From Physella acuta (lineage: Eukaryota; Mollusca; Gastropoda; Physidae), in contig NW_026732593.1 in assembly GCF_028476545.1 (NCBI RefSeq), positions 62,001 through 126,000 on the forward strand: a stretch of DNA of 64,000 bases. Reading direction: 5' to 3'. Shown here piece by piece: positions 45,137 to 57,084 of the stretch. The notes under the pieces were generated by a model that saw only the letters and a list, made by a program, of their open reading frames with translations, searched no databases and was not told the DNA's origin. Position numbers and translations under genes: made by a program. Numbering within the stretch: the first letter of the stretch is position 1; every line of letters starts with the position of its first letter.

Positions 45137-45335
45137 TATGATTTATAGTTAGTAAATATATCTGCTTCGTCAAATTTGGATTTGTTTTAAAATAATATGA
45201 ACTTTAAAGAACAAAGATATATAGTGAACTATTCGATTTATAGAAAGTGAATATATCTGCTTCGTTAAATTTAAATTTGTTTTTTAAAAAAAATAATATT
45301 ATTTTTAAGTAACAAAGATATATAGTATGTGCTTA
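45137..45335 (+). repeat. ~100 bp tandem duplication
   Basis: Two diverged copies of GATTTATAGTTAGTAAATAT, CTGCTTCGTCAAATTTGGAT, AAATAATATGAAC and AACAAAGATATATAGT. Confidence 0.75.
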
Positions 45336-46387
45336 TAGGTTGACACTCGATGTATCCTGGCCGGCCAATCCTAGCATTGGCCGACTTCGGGCTTTGACCG
45401 TAACATATACACGGTTGGGGTTTCTTGGTGTTCTTGTCTGATTATAGGAATAAAAAGAAAAACAGTTTATATAGGTAGTTTATTGAGGTGTCTCTTTCAG
45501 TTCAAGTTTGAATATTTAGAAAGTAAAGAGTAAACAATCAGAAGTAAATTTTTAAAATCTTTTAAAAAACCCTTGTGCATTTAAAATGATAAACAAGTAA
45601 TTAACAAAACCAATTAAGAAATAAATAACACATGTTAAGGAAAAAGTATTTTTAAAAGTATGTAAAAAAAAACTAAATTGCGAGTTCAATGTCTTGGCGA
45701 AACTGAATAGTTAACCTTAAAGAAACGTTTATAATTGTCGTTGTACTCTCTAGACACCATTTTAATCACCACCATCCACCTGCGCCCCCTCCCCCTTCCT
45801 CTCCTTAAAAAAAATCAACAAAACAATGTATTTGTAATTTCTATTGTTTCATACGATGTATTTCCGTGAAAAAAAATTACACAAAATTTCCGCACAATTT
45901 AAACATGGTGGGCGGATGTTGCAGCGTGTTAAGTTTGTGGACGTATTGATTTTTTTTAAAGTGACTCATACAAGAAATGAAATTATTTATTCTAATCCCT
46001 AGATTTTTCCTCTGTTTATCACGTTTTTTTTGTTTATGCGAAGTTAGCGGAATCTCGCTGGGTAAACTTGATACTTCCATGACGTTCGCAGAAAAGCTCG
46101 TGTTTGCGATGAATATTTAATGTCCTAAACACGACGCACGGAGAGTCGCTTAAAAGCAAGCAATTAAAACGCATTAGACAGAAAATCTGAAGGCTGGGCA
46201 GAAAGCAGGGTGGGGTGGGTGGGTGGGGGGAGGTTCACCTTGACATACGATGGTAGAAATATTTATAGTGATGTGTTCAGGTTGACATAAGATGGTAAAA
46301 ATGTTAATAAAGAGGTTTTTAACATTATACAGATTGTAGAAATATTTATAATGGTGTGTTAAGCATCACGCAAGAAATATTTATAAT

Positions 46388-46679
46388 CAGTGGCGTAGCG
46401 AGGTCGGGTGTCACCCGGTGCGGCACTTAATGGTGTCACCCCCCAGAGGCGTAGCGACCCTACCCGCGGACAAATTTTCGATTTGCAGCCCCCCCCCCCT
46501 CAAACTTTCGATTTGCAACCCCCCCCCCCTCAAACTTTTGATTTGCACCCCCCACCCCTCAAGTTTTTCTCTATATATTTTGCTATTTTTTTTTTTTTTT
46601 GCCTTGGTGTCACCCCCCTAAATGGTGTCACCCGGTGCGGTCCACACCCCCGCCCCCCCCCCCCCTCGCTACGCCTCTG
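46388..46679 (+). mobile_element. Composite C-run hAT MITE, second copy
   Basis: Ends CAGTGGCGTAGCGAGG and TCGCTACGCCTCTG with a perfect duplication TTTATAAT (46380-46387, 46680-46687). Has the same internal CAGAGGCGTAGCGACCC terminus (about 46444) and the same GGTGTCACCCGGTGCGG module as the copy at 44135. In the GPCR intron. Confidence 0.9.
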
Positions 46680-47266
46680 TTTATAATGATGTGTTCAGCA
46701 TTATTCATTATGGTAGAAATATTTATAAAGAGGTTTTCATCATGATACAAAATATTAGAGATATGTATAATGATGTGTTTATAAATATTTATACTGATGT
46801 ATTTAACGTAACATGGGACGGCGCGATTCAACATAACACACATTTGTAGACTCATCTTTAATGATATTCATATTTATTTTCTTAAAACACATTCACACTT
46901 TCAACATATAGTTGCCTAAACATATCTAGAACTGTTTACAATAAATTCAATCTTAAAAAACATCTACATTTTCTTTTACAATGAGTACTGCAAAAAATAT
47001 TTCTTTATATTCGTTACACGCGCGCAGTAATACACAATTACAATTCAGTAAAATTCGCAGAGGTGAACAATTGATTCAAATGTTAAGATTTTATCGTCAA
47101 GGTAATGGGGGGGGGGGTATATACAATATTAGCATACGTTAAATACAATAGCCCATTGTACTATAGTGACTGGCATACTTCAGCAGCACCATCATAAACA
47201 TACATTAAACCCATCATCTACCTGTGTATGTTAGTACAGTAGTAGCCTACATAGCAGTCGCTTAAC

Positions 47267-47495
47267 AAATTGGGGGGGGGGGGTGCAGACCGCACAGGGT
47301 GACACTATTTAGAGGGTTAACACCACATTTTTTAAATTGTAAACTATTAGTATCAAAATATGTTTTATCCAGTTGAAAAATAAATTGTAAGGGGTGAGGG
47401 GGTGACACTAAAACTGAAAAGACAAAAATTAATGGAAAGGGTGGAGTGACACCTTCACTTATCATACCGGGTGGTACCCGACCTTGTGACGCCAC
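47267..47495 (-). mobile_element. Related hAT MITE, worn copy
   Basis: Carries the GACCGCACAGGGTGACAC and GGGTGGTACCCGACC modules and ends TGACGCCACGTC, a degraded form of the TGACGCCACTG end seen at 9033. No clear duplication. Confidence 0.5.
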
Positions 47496-47965
47496 GTCAA
47501 AAATTAATGGGTGTTTAATCAGTTAGTTCTTTTACAATGTAATTAATTATGTACCACAATTTAGTATCCTCAGAAAGTTATTGACATAAAATATGTGCAC
47601 AACAGATTGCAGCAGTTTTAAAAAAAAACTATTTTAATGCCACACATTTTTTTTCTTGATATTTAATAAATAATTTTTTTTTAATCAGGTAGTGTTAATG
47701 TGACAAAGTGAGCCTGTATTATGTTTTTTTCCCAGACAGTTTTTGTGTGTTGAGATGGTGTTTTCATGTGGTGGCTTAGACTGTATTACAGTCGCTAATA
47801 ACAATTTTTTTTTAAACAGTAATGCTGGAAAATAAATTATTGATATTTTTTTTAATAAAGGAAAATAATAATATCCGAAATCAAAGAATATTTTAATTAA
47901 AAATTAAATTGTATCGAGTAATATAACTAGATGTGTCTTGATATGTTCTACGGGCTCGTTGAAAA

Positions 47966-48180
47966 CTGTTTCTTCCATACTTTTTTTTCTCGGGGAAGGG
48001 GGGGGGGCACTTGAAATTTTCGGGGGGTGGGGGGCGGACTAAAATTTTCGAAGGGTGGGGGGTGGCGGACACTGTTCAAGTATATATTTTCTATTTAAAT
48101 TCAATTTCTTTCGGGGGGACCCAACCCCTCCCCCCTCCTTCTCTTCCCCACCCCAGAAAAAATGCCTGGAAGAAACACTG
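47966..48180 (+). mobile_element. G-run hAT MITE, second copy
   Basis: Left end CTGTTTCTTCCATAC and right end GCCTGGAAGAAACACTG, with the same CACTTGAAATTTTCGGGG and GTATATATTTTCTAT modules as 52795-52999. No clear duplication. In the GPCR intron, 1.2 kb before exon 2. Confidence 0.75.
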
Positions 48181-48959
48181 GATCAAACTTAAAAGACTGT
48201 GTCAAGTTACATTTTTATTTTTAACGAGGCCGTGTTTTAGGGGAGCATCTCTGGCTAAAAAACAAATCATTACACTTATTGAGCTGCCGGCGAGGGCTAA
48301 AAATAAAAATCACGTGACTTGTCAGGAAGACTGTAAACATAACAAGATTAGCATGACATCACAATGGATTTCATCGATTCACCGTGAACTAACGCTAACA
48401 GCCTAGTGATGGTGTCTAACTGTACAGACCACCTTTCACTACCCACTGATATTATCTTAGGTTTTATTATAGAAATCACTCACTCTGATGTTTACATTTC
48501 TACCGAGTAGGCCTAGCATTACTGACAGCTGACGCTAGCTTTACGCTCATGTCTCAATTCATGTATGGCGAATGACAGTGAACGAAATTTAAGGCTGATT
48601 TTTTTCAACACTGTATCAACACACACCAATGTCGTAACTTTGATATTTTAACTCCTATGTTCATATTGACTAAATACGATACTCTGATATATGACTTCAT
48701 ATCAACCACTGATTCTAAGTTAATGTTCGTATTCTAGTCTTGTATTACAGTATCTAATAATGGTAAGTTGATATTTCACCTTGGTATTAAATGGCTTTTT
48801 ATTTTATTGTAAATGGGTTATCCCCTTTGTCTCACAATGAGTACTAACTTTACTGTGTGTCATAGCACTAACTTTAAATGTACCACCTGATATCATCATG
48901 GCTGGTGACTATGATTTATGACTCATGTATTACCATTACTCCTATCTTTTAATGTAAAT

Positions 48960-49320
48960 ATATCACCATTGTATCACCACTAAGTCACTGTTTTTGTGTC
49001 ACTATCATGCAAATGTATCACCATTGTATCACCGCTGATATCATGTAAATATTTCAGCATTGTATCACCACTGTTATCATGTAAATGTATCACCAATGTA
49101 TCACCACTAAGCCACTGTTTTGTGTCACACTCTATCAGGCAAATTATCACCATTGTATCACCACTGATATCATGTCAATGGACCACCATTGTATCACCAA
49201 TTGTATCACCACTGATATCATGTAAATGTACCACCATTGTATCACCACTGAACCACTGTTTTTGTGGTCACTATCATGTCAATGTACCACCATTGTATCA
49301 CCATTGTATCACCACTGTTA
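48960..49320 (+). repeat. Degenerate TGTATCACCA repeat just before GPCR exon 2
   Basis: Repeated modules of TGTATCACCATTGTATCACC, ACTGATATCATGTAAATG and CCACTGTTTTTGTG, running to within 25 bases of the splice acceptor. The long open frame across it is repeat read-through. Confidence 0.85.
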
Positions 49321-49345
49321 TTTGTGTCACCCCCACCTGTTGCAG

Positions 49346-49436
49346 GTACCGCCGGATGCACAACGTCACCAATATCTTCCTGCTGAGTCTGGCCACTGCT
49401 GATCTTCTTCTGGTCTCCATGTGTGTGCCTGTCAAG
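49346..49436 (+). CDS. Peptide-type GPCR, second coding exon (loop 1 and TM2)
   Basis: A 91-base exon bounded by TTGCAG at 49340-49345 and GTAAGT from 49437. Its first base completes the Arg codon split at 36071, then it encodes YRRMHNVTNIF followed by LLSLATADLLLVSMCVPVK. This is the canonical class A pattern: a basic loop 1, the N-x-x-N-x-F/L start of TM2, and LATADLL with Asp 2.50, which lines the sodium pocket. It ends in phase 0 after a Lys. The next exon should carry extracellular loop 1, the disulfide Cys and TM3 with DRY, but I could not find it before 64000, so the next intron probably exceeds 14.5 kb. The exon is bracketed by tandem repeats, at about 48960-49320 before it and 49728-50265 after it. 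The surrounding longer open frame is repeat read-through, not extra coding sequence. CCK/sulfakinin, orexin/allatotropin-like and other peptide receptors are all possible relatives. Confidence 0.85.
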
Positions 49437-49727
49437 GTAAGTCACGTGATAGGTACTAGTGTTGTGTGTGTGGGGGGGGGGGGGTGGCTGGACTTTGGCT
49501 AGTTTCACAACCGTTTCCCCCATAACCTACAGCTGGATTTACTCTGACCGGAACTTTGGTCAAGACACCTAACCTTAATTTTGACGTTGATCATTGCAAT
49601 AAACCTTAACCGAGTATCAGACCTAAGCTCATCGTCGATAGATTCAAATACATTGGTATAACGTCTCATTGGTTTGGTAGTATTTGTTAGGGCTAGTCGT
49701 ATGGGTGAGTAGGTTCTCTCATGATCG

Positions 49728-50265
49728 TGTTGGTCAGTTGGTTATAAAATGGTAGTGGTGGTCAGTTGGTTATAAAATGGTAGTGGTGGTCAGTTGTTTA
49801 TAAAATGGTAGTGTTGGTCAGTTGGTTATAAAATGGTAGTGTTGGTCAGTTGGTTCTTAAATGGTTGTGTTGGTCAGTTGGTTCTTAAATGGTAGTGGTG
49901 GTCAGTTGGTTCTTAAATGGTTGTGTTGGTCAGTTGGTTCTTAAATGGTTGTGTTGGTCAGTTGGTTCTCAAATGGTCGTATTGGTCAGTTGGTTCTCAA
50001 ATGGTCGTATTGGTCAGTTGGTTCTTAAATGGTTGTGTTGGTCAGTTGGTTCTTAAATGGTAGTGTTGTTGAGTTGGTTCTCAAATGGAAGTGGTGGTCA
50101 GTTGGTTCTTAAATGGTTGTGTTGGTCAGTTGGTTCTTAAATGGTTGCGTTGGTCAGAAGGTTCTTAAATGGTAGTGTTGGTCAGTTGGTTCTCTGATGG
50201 TAGTGTTGGTCAGTTGGTTCTCAAAATGGAAGTGGTGGTCGGTTGGTTCTCAAATGGTAGTGGTC
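49728..50265 (+). repeat. 28 bp minisatellite after GPCR exon 2
   Basis: About 19 copies of TGGTCAGTTGGTTCTTAAAT plus GGTAGTGT. TTATAAAA variants are grouped at the start and TTCTCAAA variants in the middle. Confidence 0.92.
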
Positions 50266-50270
50266 AGTAG

Positions 50271-50689
50271 TGGGTCATCCATAAATGTCGTCATGCTTTT
50301 TTTGACGATTTTTTACCCCCCCCCCCCTTCCGTCACACGTCGTCACAAAAAGCCAGACCCCCCCCCCCCCTAAAATGACGTCACACCTTAGCCTATAACC
50401 GACCTCAAAATTGCAGATGAATTTTTTTTTAAAACATCGATATATTTCTGAAATTTTGTCTGAACTCTGTCAAAATAGAGTATTTTAATCAATTCCTATA
50501 ATAATTTATTAAAATAGTTTTCTAAAACGCGAAATAACGTCTAAAATTCGTTTTCTGACATTGCTTTTTTATAATGCAAAAGTGTGACGTCGCACCATCA
50601 GACCGCCCTTCTCCCCCTCATCACACACCCTCACAAAATTACGGACCCCCCTCCCCCCTACGAGTGTGACGTCATTGATAGACGACCCC
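50271..50689 (+). mobile_element. MITE with GGGTCRTC inverted ends
   Basis: Left end TGGGTCATCCATAAATGTCG and right end TGACGTCATTGATAGACGAC with terminal CCC are imperfect inverted repeats of about 25 bases. TAG flanks both sides (50268-50270, 50690-50692), compatible with a 3 bp duplication. C-runs and repeated TGACGTCA / CGTCACAC lie inside. It directly follows the minisatellite ending at 50265. Confidence 0.6.
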
Positions 50690-50803
50690 TAGGCTCCCAC
50701 CAGGCTAAGCAAATCAAGGCCATATAGTTTGGTCCATTTAGTCATTTAGTTTACACACACACACACACGCATATTCACTCACATCCACACACATATACTA
50801 TAT

Positions 50804-50805
50804 AC

Positions 50806-50875
<70 letters not shown>
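50804..50875. repeat. (TA)n microsatellite flanked by CA runs
   Basis: TA dinucleotides between ACACACAC at 50755-50767 and 50882-50894. Confidence 0.95.
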
Positions 50876-50877
<2 letters not shown>

Positions 50878-50889
50878 TTTGACACACAC

Positions 50890-52790
50890 ACACACGCACA
50901 TGACAATAGTTATAATCCTGCCCATGCCTCCTGTCCATAAACCCGTTTTTTAAAATCCTGTTTTAGAGTTTTACAACAAATATTAAAATTGTATGGTACT
51001 TACTTTTACGTTAAATAAAGGTCTAGCAAATTAGAAAGATAATAGTGAATGAGTCTCCACGACGTAATGACATACTCAGACATTGTTTGGTCTAATTTTT
51101 GTCTTTTTTTTTCAAGGGACATAACCTGAACTCTACCAAAATAAATTGAGCAATCGATTTTATCATTAACAATATTCAAAGAGAATGCCCATACTCTCTA
51201 TTACATGACGAAGTTGTACAATTTTCAAACAGACGTCAACAATGTTTTAGAAAAATGTGTTATATTTAATTAACTGTAATGAAGGAATTTAAAGAAGGAA
51301 TTTTATTTCATTCTTATGGGAGACAACTTGGTTTCTTTCTTATTTTAGATCATGTCAAATGAAAGAATATCTTTCACCCAGCGTCTATTATGTTGTGATA
51401 TTCTTTATTTTTCGAGCATAACAAAAAATAACAAGAAATGCAAGCAGATTTACTTATTTCGTTTTTTGGCATTTTCTAGACGGATTATAAGACCGACACA
51501 CTGCCTGCTTTGTAGGCCTACTGTTTCTCGTTTTTTTTTTTGTTTATGTGTGCGCGCTATTTCATAAATCTCAAACAAGGCTACCTAGGCTACTTTAAAG
51601 AGTAGTAATTTTCTTCTCTATTAGACTACACTCACACAGTTTAAATTGCGTTTATTTGGTGCGCAATTTTTTTTTAAATCTAATATGTTTGAAAATTTAA
51701 GTATTCAACAAATTAATTTTTAATGCCAACTCCCCCCCCCCTACACTGTTGTAAAAAAATATATACAAGAAAGTTTAGGGGAGATCACTCACGCTTTATT
51801 TTAACTGTAGGTGTCACACGAACAGCTGATTTATAGTAAATCACAACCTTGCGGGCTCATCATGTTTATCTGACGTCATTAAAATACACCAATTAAAATT
51901 TGTCCCCATGGATACTCAAGCGCATGACATTACCTCATACATCTTTTTTATGTCTTCCGCGGGGTAAAAAAATATTTCTAGATCTATATTACAAACATCA
52001 TCTCAACGTTTATTCATTCTCAAAAAAAAAAAGAAAATAATTTATCTCGTGAAACTAGCAATTAAACTATCTGAGGTTTAGACATTTAAAATTTAAAGAA
52101 TGACCAAACCTTACTGTAGAGGAAAAATACATTATTTTATTCATTAACATTTTTAAATAAAATATATGTACCCATTATCATAACGAAAATTTGATTGAAT
52201 TTCTCGTGTCAGCCATAACAAAGAAAACAATCTGGTGAATCTAGCAATATGACGCTAACGGCAATGTCCCCAACCTCCCTGTGTTTAAAATTAGTTTCCC
52301 CTAGCTGGAGTTGTGTCCCTGTAAACATTGTTCTCTCGCACGTTCGGTAATGCATAGGTCCCAGCAATCCTTGTCAGACAGGAAACCTTAGTCTTCACCT
52401 GCTTGCTGCACGCTAACTCACTGACAGACTTTGCAATGCAAGAACAAAAAAAAAACAAAAACAATCTTCATAAGGTTTCCTTTTGGATTTTTTTTTCTTT
52501 GTTATAAAATGAAATTTTGTTTTAATCTAAAACTTGCTTTGGTTTCTAATTTGTTTTGAGGTTCTGGTTTTTTTTTTAAATTTAAATCTCGTTACCAGGT
52601 GGCCTGATCAGTGCTGTATCGAACCTGTGGAAAATGGGTTGATTGTTTTATTTCCGTAACGAATGTAAAATTGGGATTTTTATGACGTTCAAAATTTAAG
52701 ATCATATACGTATGTAGTGGATGGGTCAAGGGGGATGCATGGAAGTGAATGTTGTTTATACTTTGTACCCTGTCCCGTTCGTTCAATCCT
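50890..52790. other. No gene recognised
   Basis: AT-rich sequence with only the repeat fragment at 51645-51808. No GPCR TM3 exon was recognised. Confidence 0.45.
51645..51808 (-). mobile_element. Fragment of the same dispersed ~0.7 kb repeat, copy C
   Basis: Contains the block from TTTGGTGCGCAA through AAGAAAGTTTAGGGGAG and ATCACTCACG, collinear with 14340-14510. Only the terminal quarter of the element is present, with a C-run inserted in the middle (around 51731-51740). Confidence 0.55.
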
Positions 52791-52794
52791 CGTG

Positions 52795-52999
52795 CAGTGT
52801 TTCTTCCAGACTTTTTTTTCCGGGGAGCACTTGAAATTTTCGGGGGGGGGGGGGGGGGGGGCGGTAGACTTTCTTCGGGGGGGGGGGGGACACACTGTTA
52901 AAAGTATATATTTTCTATATAAAATATATAAATTTGGGGGGGCGGTAGAATTTTTTCGGGGGGGGGGGGGGGGGGAAGAGATGCCTGGAAGAAACTCTG
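52795..52999 (+). mobile_element. G-run hAT MITE (GTTTCTTCC-ended family)
   Basis: Ends CAGTGTTTCTTCCAGAC and GCCTGGAAGAAACTCTG, with a perfect 8 bp duplication TCCTCGTG (52787-52794, 53000-53007). The core alternates long G-runs with TGAAATTTTC and AGTATATATTTTCTAT. Confidence 0.9.
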
Positions 53000-54264
53000 T
53001 CCTCGTGTTGTGAGTTGTGACAGTCCGGTTTGTACTTTTTAATGTAAGGTTATATACGGTGTGTGAGAAAAAATTATGATCTCCTCAGTTTAGTCCAGTT
53101 CTTGCTTAAGGTTAGTGTAGGTTAGTTCTGTACTGCTAGATAGCCATCTTATTCTTAGCTTGTGTACTAGCGTATATATTTATATATAGAATAGCCTGTA
53201 GTTGTAGGTAGTATAGCTAGTAATAAACTCTATTTACTGTTAACAAGCCTTTGTTTCATTTAGTCTTGTTCTGTAAACCGTTTGTGGTTGTTGGTCTTAT
53301 ATGTTATGGGACGCACCGGATCATCCGTAAAGGCGTGTCCGTGTGGTGACAACAAAGGTTAAAACCGTAGCTTAAGACTAGTTTCACTATGCGGGACCCA
53401 TACATGAATTCAGCCTCCTTATGAAAAAACAATATTTACGCCTCTGTTGACATTATTACTAACAATACGTAACCACAACACAAACCACAACATAAAGTGT
53501 AGGTTCCAAAACTGCTTGCACCAGCCATACACAACTAGATTTCTACTTGTGTAACGATAATAGAATACTAGAAACCGGATAGTATTTTTTTCAAAACTCA
53601 CTTCAAAAACGATTGATGATCTCTTATTAAATCAATAAAATTTAAAAATTAAGTGATAAAAATATAAAATAATTAACAAATATAATAAATTATGTATTAA
53701 TTCGATAATGAAATACATTGTAAGATTTCTTGTCCTGTTTCACAATGAAATCCAGCATTGTCTAATTGAATAACGGCTCCCGTATTGCATGTTCTTTAGG
53801 GTTGATTGCGTAAATCCGGTTAGGCCGAAGAATGTGTTGCAAGCACTTTCCTCACTTACAAGCTATCCAACACATGAGATAAACAAACAAAACAACTCTG
53901 CTTCCTGGTTTATATTCTTATACTAAAATATCTTTTTGATCTAATAATTTTTGTAGATTAAACTAATTATTTTAATTTTTTTTCTGTTAGAAATGTTTTT
54001 TTTTTTAATGTAAGGTTAAAAAGCGTTGTCAAACAGTGCACGCGATAGAACTAGAAATGTTTGAGTTCTTATTACGATAGGTGTCTGACTCGAGAGAAAG
54101 TATAGACGGCAGATCATGTAATAAAAAACCAGTACCTTTACATGAACTCTACTTCATCTATCTGTGCTCCAAATAGAGTTGTCAGTTATTTCCAAGCAGA
54201 TTTTGATTCACTGTTCCCCACCCTCCTCTCTCACTGTTACGTCATCTCTGTTTCCAATCCATCA

Positions 54265-55203
54265 TTCCTCACTGTACCCCAGATTTCTTCCTCACTGTAC
54301 CCCAGATTTCTTCTCTTCCTCACTGTACCCCAGATTTCTTTCGTCACTGTACCTCAGATTTCTTCCTCACTGTACCACAGATTTCTTCCTCACTGTACCC
54401 CAGATTTCTTCCTTACTGTACCCCAGATTTCCTCTCTTCCTCACTGTACCCCAGATTTCTTTCGTCACTGTACCTCAGATTTCTTCCTCACTGTACCCCA
54501 GATTTCTTCCTCACTGTACCCCAGATTTCTTCTCTTCCTCACTGTACCCCAGATTTCTTCCTCACTGTACTCCAGATTTCTTCCTCACTGTACCCCAGAT
54601 TTCTTCCTCACTGTACCCCATATTTCTTCCTCACTGTACCCCAGATTTCTTCCTCACTGAACCCCACATTTCTTCCTCACTGTACCCCAGATTTCTTCCT
54701 CACTGTACCCCAGATTTCTTCTCTTCCTCACTGTACCCCAGATTTCTTCCTCACTGTACCCCAGATTTCTTCCTCACTGTACCCCAGATTTCTTCTCTTC
54801 CTCACTGTACCCCAGATTTCTTCCTCACTGTACCCCAGATTTCTTCCTCACTGTACCCCAGATTTCTTCCTCACTGTACCCCATATTTCTTCCTCACTGT
54901 ACCCCAGATTTCTTCTCTTCCTCACTGTACCCCAGATTTCTTCTCTTCCTCACTGTACCCCAGATTTCTTCCTCACTGTACTCCAGATTTCTTCCTCACT
55001 GTACCCCAGATTTCTTCCTCACTGTACCCCAGATTTCTTCCTCACTGTACCCCAGATTTCTTCCTCACTGTACCCCAGATTTCTTCCTCACTGTACCCCA
55101 GATTTCTTCCTCACTGTACCCCAGATTTCTTCCTCACTGTACCCCAGATTTCTTCCTCACTGTACCCCAGATTTCTTCCTCACTGTACCCCAGATTTCCT
55201 CCT
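54265..55203 (+). repeat. 23/28 bp minisatellite
   Basis: About 39 copies of CTTCCTCACTGTACCCCAGA plus TTT, mixed with a 28 bp form containing CTTCTCTTCC. The unit lacks stops in several frames, giving overlapping Ser/Pro/Phe-rich frames that are not genes. Confidence 0.95.
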
Positions 55204-55737
55204 CAATACACAGCGCCCTGACCCTCACAAAGACTATTTGACAATACCCTTCCCCACACCAACTTTCTCTCCCCCCTCCCCTATAGTTTTCCATCAAGCT
55301 ATTCACTCATCCCCTTCCGCCACAAACACATGCCCTAACGAAGTTCTTGTCTAACCACAAAGTTCACTCCTCCGTCTCTCCCTGAACGTCACCTAATTTA
55401 AATTTTTGATGAACTCTTATGCTAGCGATCTATGCTTATCAATCTGTCATTGATTACCTTGATCGTATCGGGGGTGGGGAGGGGGTTAAGTAAATAGCAT
55501 TGATGAAAATTTCATTTAAAAAAAAAGCAAGGTTCACCTGTGTGCGTTAGGGTTGGGGGGGGGGGGGGGGATAGAGTTACGCCTATTCACCTTTCTTAAC
55601 GACCGATTCTAGACCGACATGCCTTGACTTCGTTGATGTGGTTGATGTGGTTTATGTGGCTGATGATCTTCCTTGATAGATGTTCTAATTCGAATATAGG
55701 GCAATATGTTTGAAATAATTTAGAACAACTTATTAAC

Positions 55738-56130
55738 ACAGAACTCGTGACAACGTTACACAGAATATACAAAAACATGTACACATAATGTAGAGCAAAT
55801 GTACACAGAATTTAGAACAAAAAATGTACACATAATTTAGAACAAAAAATGTACACATAATGTAGAACAAAAAATGTACACATATAAAACAAATTTACCC
55901 AGAATTTAGAACAAAAAATGTACACATAATGTAGAACGAAAAATGTACACATATTAAAGAAAAAATTTACACAGAATTTTGAACAAAAAATGCACACATA
56001 ATGTAGAGCAAATTTTGCACAGAATATAGAACAAAACATGTACCCATAATGTAGAACAAATGTACACAGAATATACAAAAACATGTACACATAATGTAGA
56101 ACAAATGTACACAAGATATAGAACAAAAAC
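55738..56130 (+). repeat. AACAAAAAATGTACACATAA tandem repeat
   Basis: Alternating AAAATGTACACATAATGTAG and AACAAATTTACACAGAAT modules, about 50 bp per pair. Confidence 0.88.
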
Positions 56131-56480
56131 TTATACACAAGCTCATGCAGTATAAGGACTAACAAAAACACTGGGAATTCACACAGACTATAACAGACCA
56201 CCACAACAGCTAGTATGTAAGTCCTGAGTTACGCACTTTGGCATGGGTCTTTAGCATGTCTCTGACAGTCACCAACTCTGACCCCTGGGTCTCTTTAACT
56301 CCATTTAAAAATCTCCATAGTACTTGTTTGTTTGTTTGTTTTCAACGTCACAATTTACAAAACTCAAGCAGCGTAAAAGCTCGTCTTTTTCACAAATCCT
56401 CACAATAAATGAGTATATTTGACATGTAATATATATATCTCATGCCCTCGGCTAGACTGTACGAGTGTTCCCATAACAAG

Positions 56481-56640
56481 CAGTGTTTCTTCAAGACTTT
56501 TTTTTTGGGGGGGGGGGGCTAAATTTTTTGGGGAGGGTCGAACACTGATAAAATTATGTTTACTATATAAATTCCTTTCGTTCGGGGGGGGGGGGGGGGA
56601 CGAAGGTACCACCCCGAGGAGATGCCTGGAAGAAACTTCC
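56481..56640 (+). mobile_element. G-run hAT MITE, third copy
   Basis: Left end CAGTGTTTCTTCAAGAC; right side GATGCCTGGAAGAAAC, then a divergent terminus. Core of G-runs around AATTCCTTTCGTTC. No clear duplication. Confidence 0.7.
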
Positions 56641-57084
56641 TGCAGTTCCATACGAGCGCCTATTCATTGTTGTGTAATCCTCTCTGCATATATGTATGCA
56701 AATACACATATCCCAGGGTTCCATGCTCTTGGGTTTTCAATGGCTAGCCGTTCCGGCCAGGCGCAGGGCTTGCTGTGTATGAAAAAAATATATAATTGAT
56801 AGTTTTCTACTCCATCCAATTTATTACATAAAAGTACAGTTTTATTTTTTTTTACAACGAAAGAAAACAGTTCACTGGAGTTTTAGAACACATTAACAGA
56901 CAGATACAATATTTTGTGTCAAAAAAAAACTTAATGCAAATGCAGCTGGAGGTATTAAATATATATCCAAATCTTAAGATGCAAATAATGATAATCTTAA
57001 CAATGGTCATTCAAAGTAAATATTAGTGTTTGCAGTTGGAAATAATATTCGGTAATTTATTATTTTTTAAGAGCACGTGCTTAT

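Larger units (their letters stand above)
36072..49345 (+). other. GPCR intron, 13.3 kb, phase 2
   Basis: GT at 36072 and AG at 49345, joining AG|G of one Arg codon. It contains SINEs of both families, four or five hAT MITEs, a 30 bp minisatellite, a long (TA)n, the GAGCCG module and short tandem duplications. Transposons are on both strands; no nested gene is supported. Confidence 0.75.

Noticed and set aside
48996-49502. 168-codon frame containing GPCR exon 2
   Set aside because: Only 49346-49436 is exon. The rest is the TGTATCACCA repeat and intron read through the acceptor and donor.
53055-53330. Possible solo LTR-like segment (TATA-like and AATAAA motifs)
   Set aside because: No convincing terminal motifs or flanking duplication; too weak to call.
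54164-55354. 396-codon Ser/Pro/Phe-rich open frame
   Set aside because: It is a translation of the 23/28 bp minisatellite; another overlapping frame is also open and there is no start or domain support.
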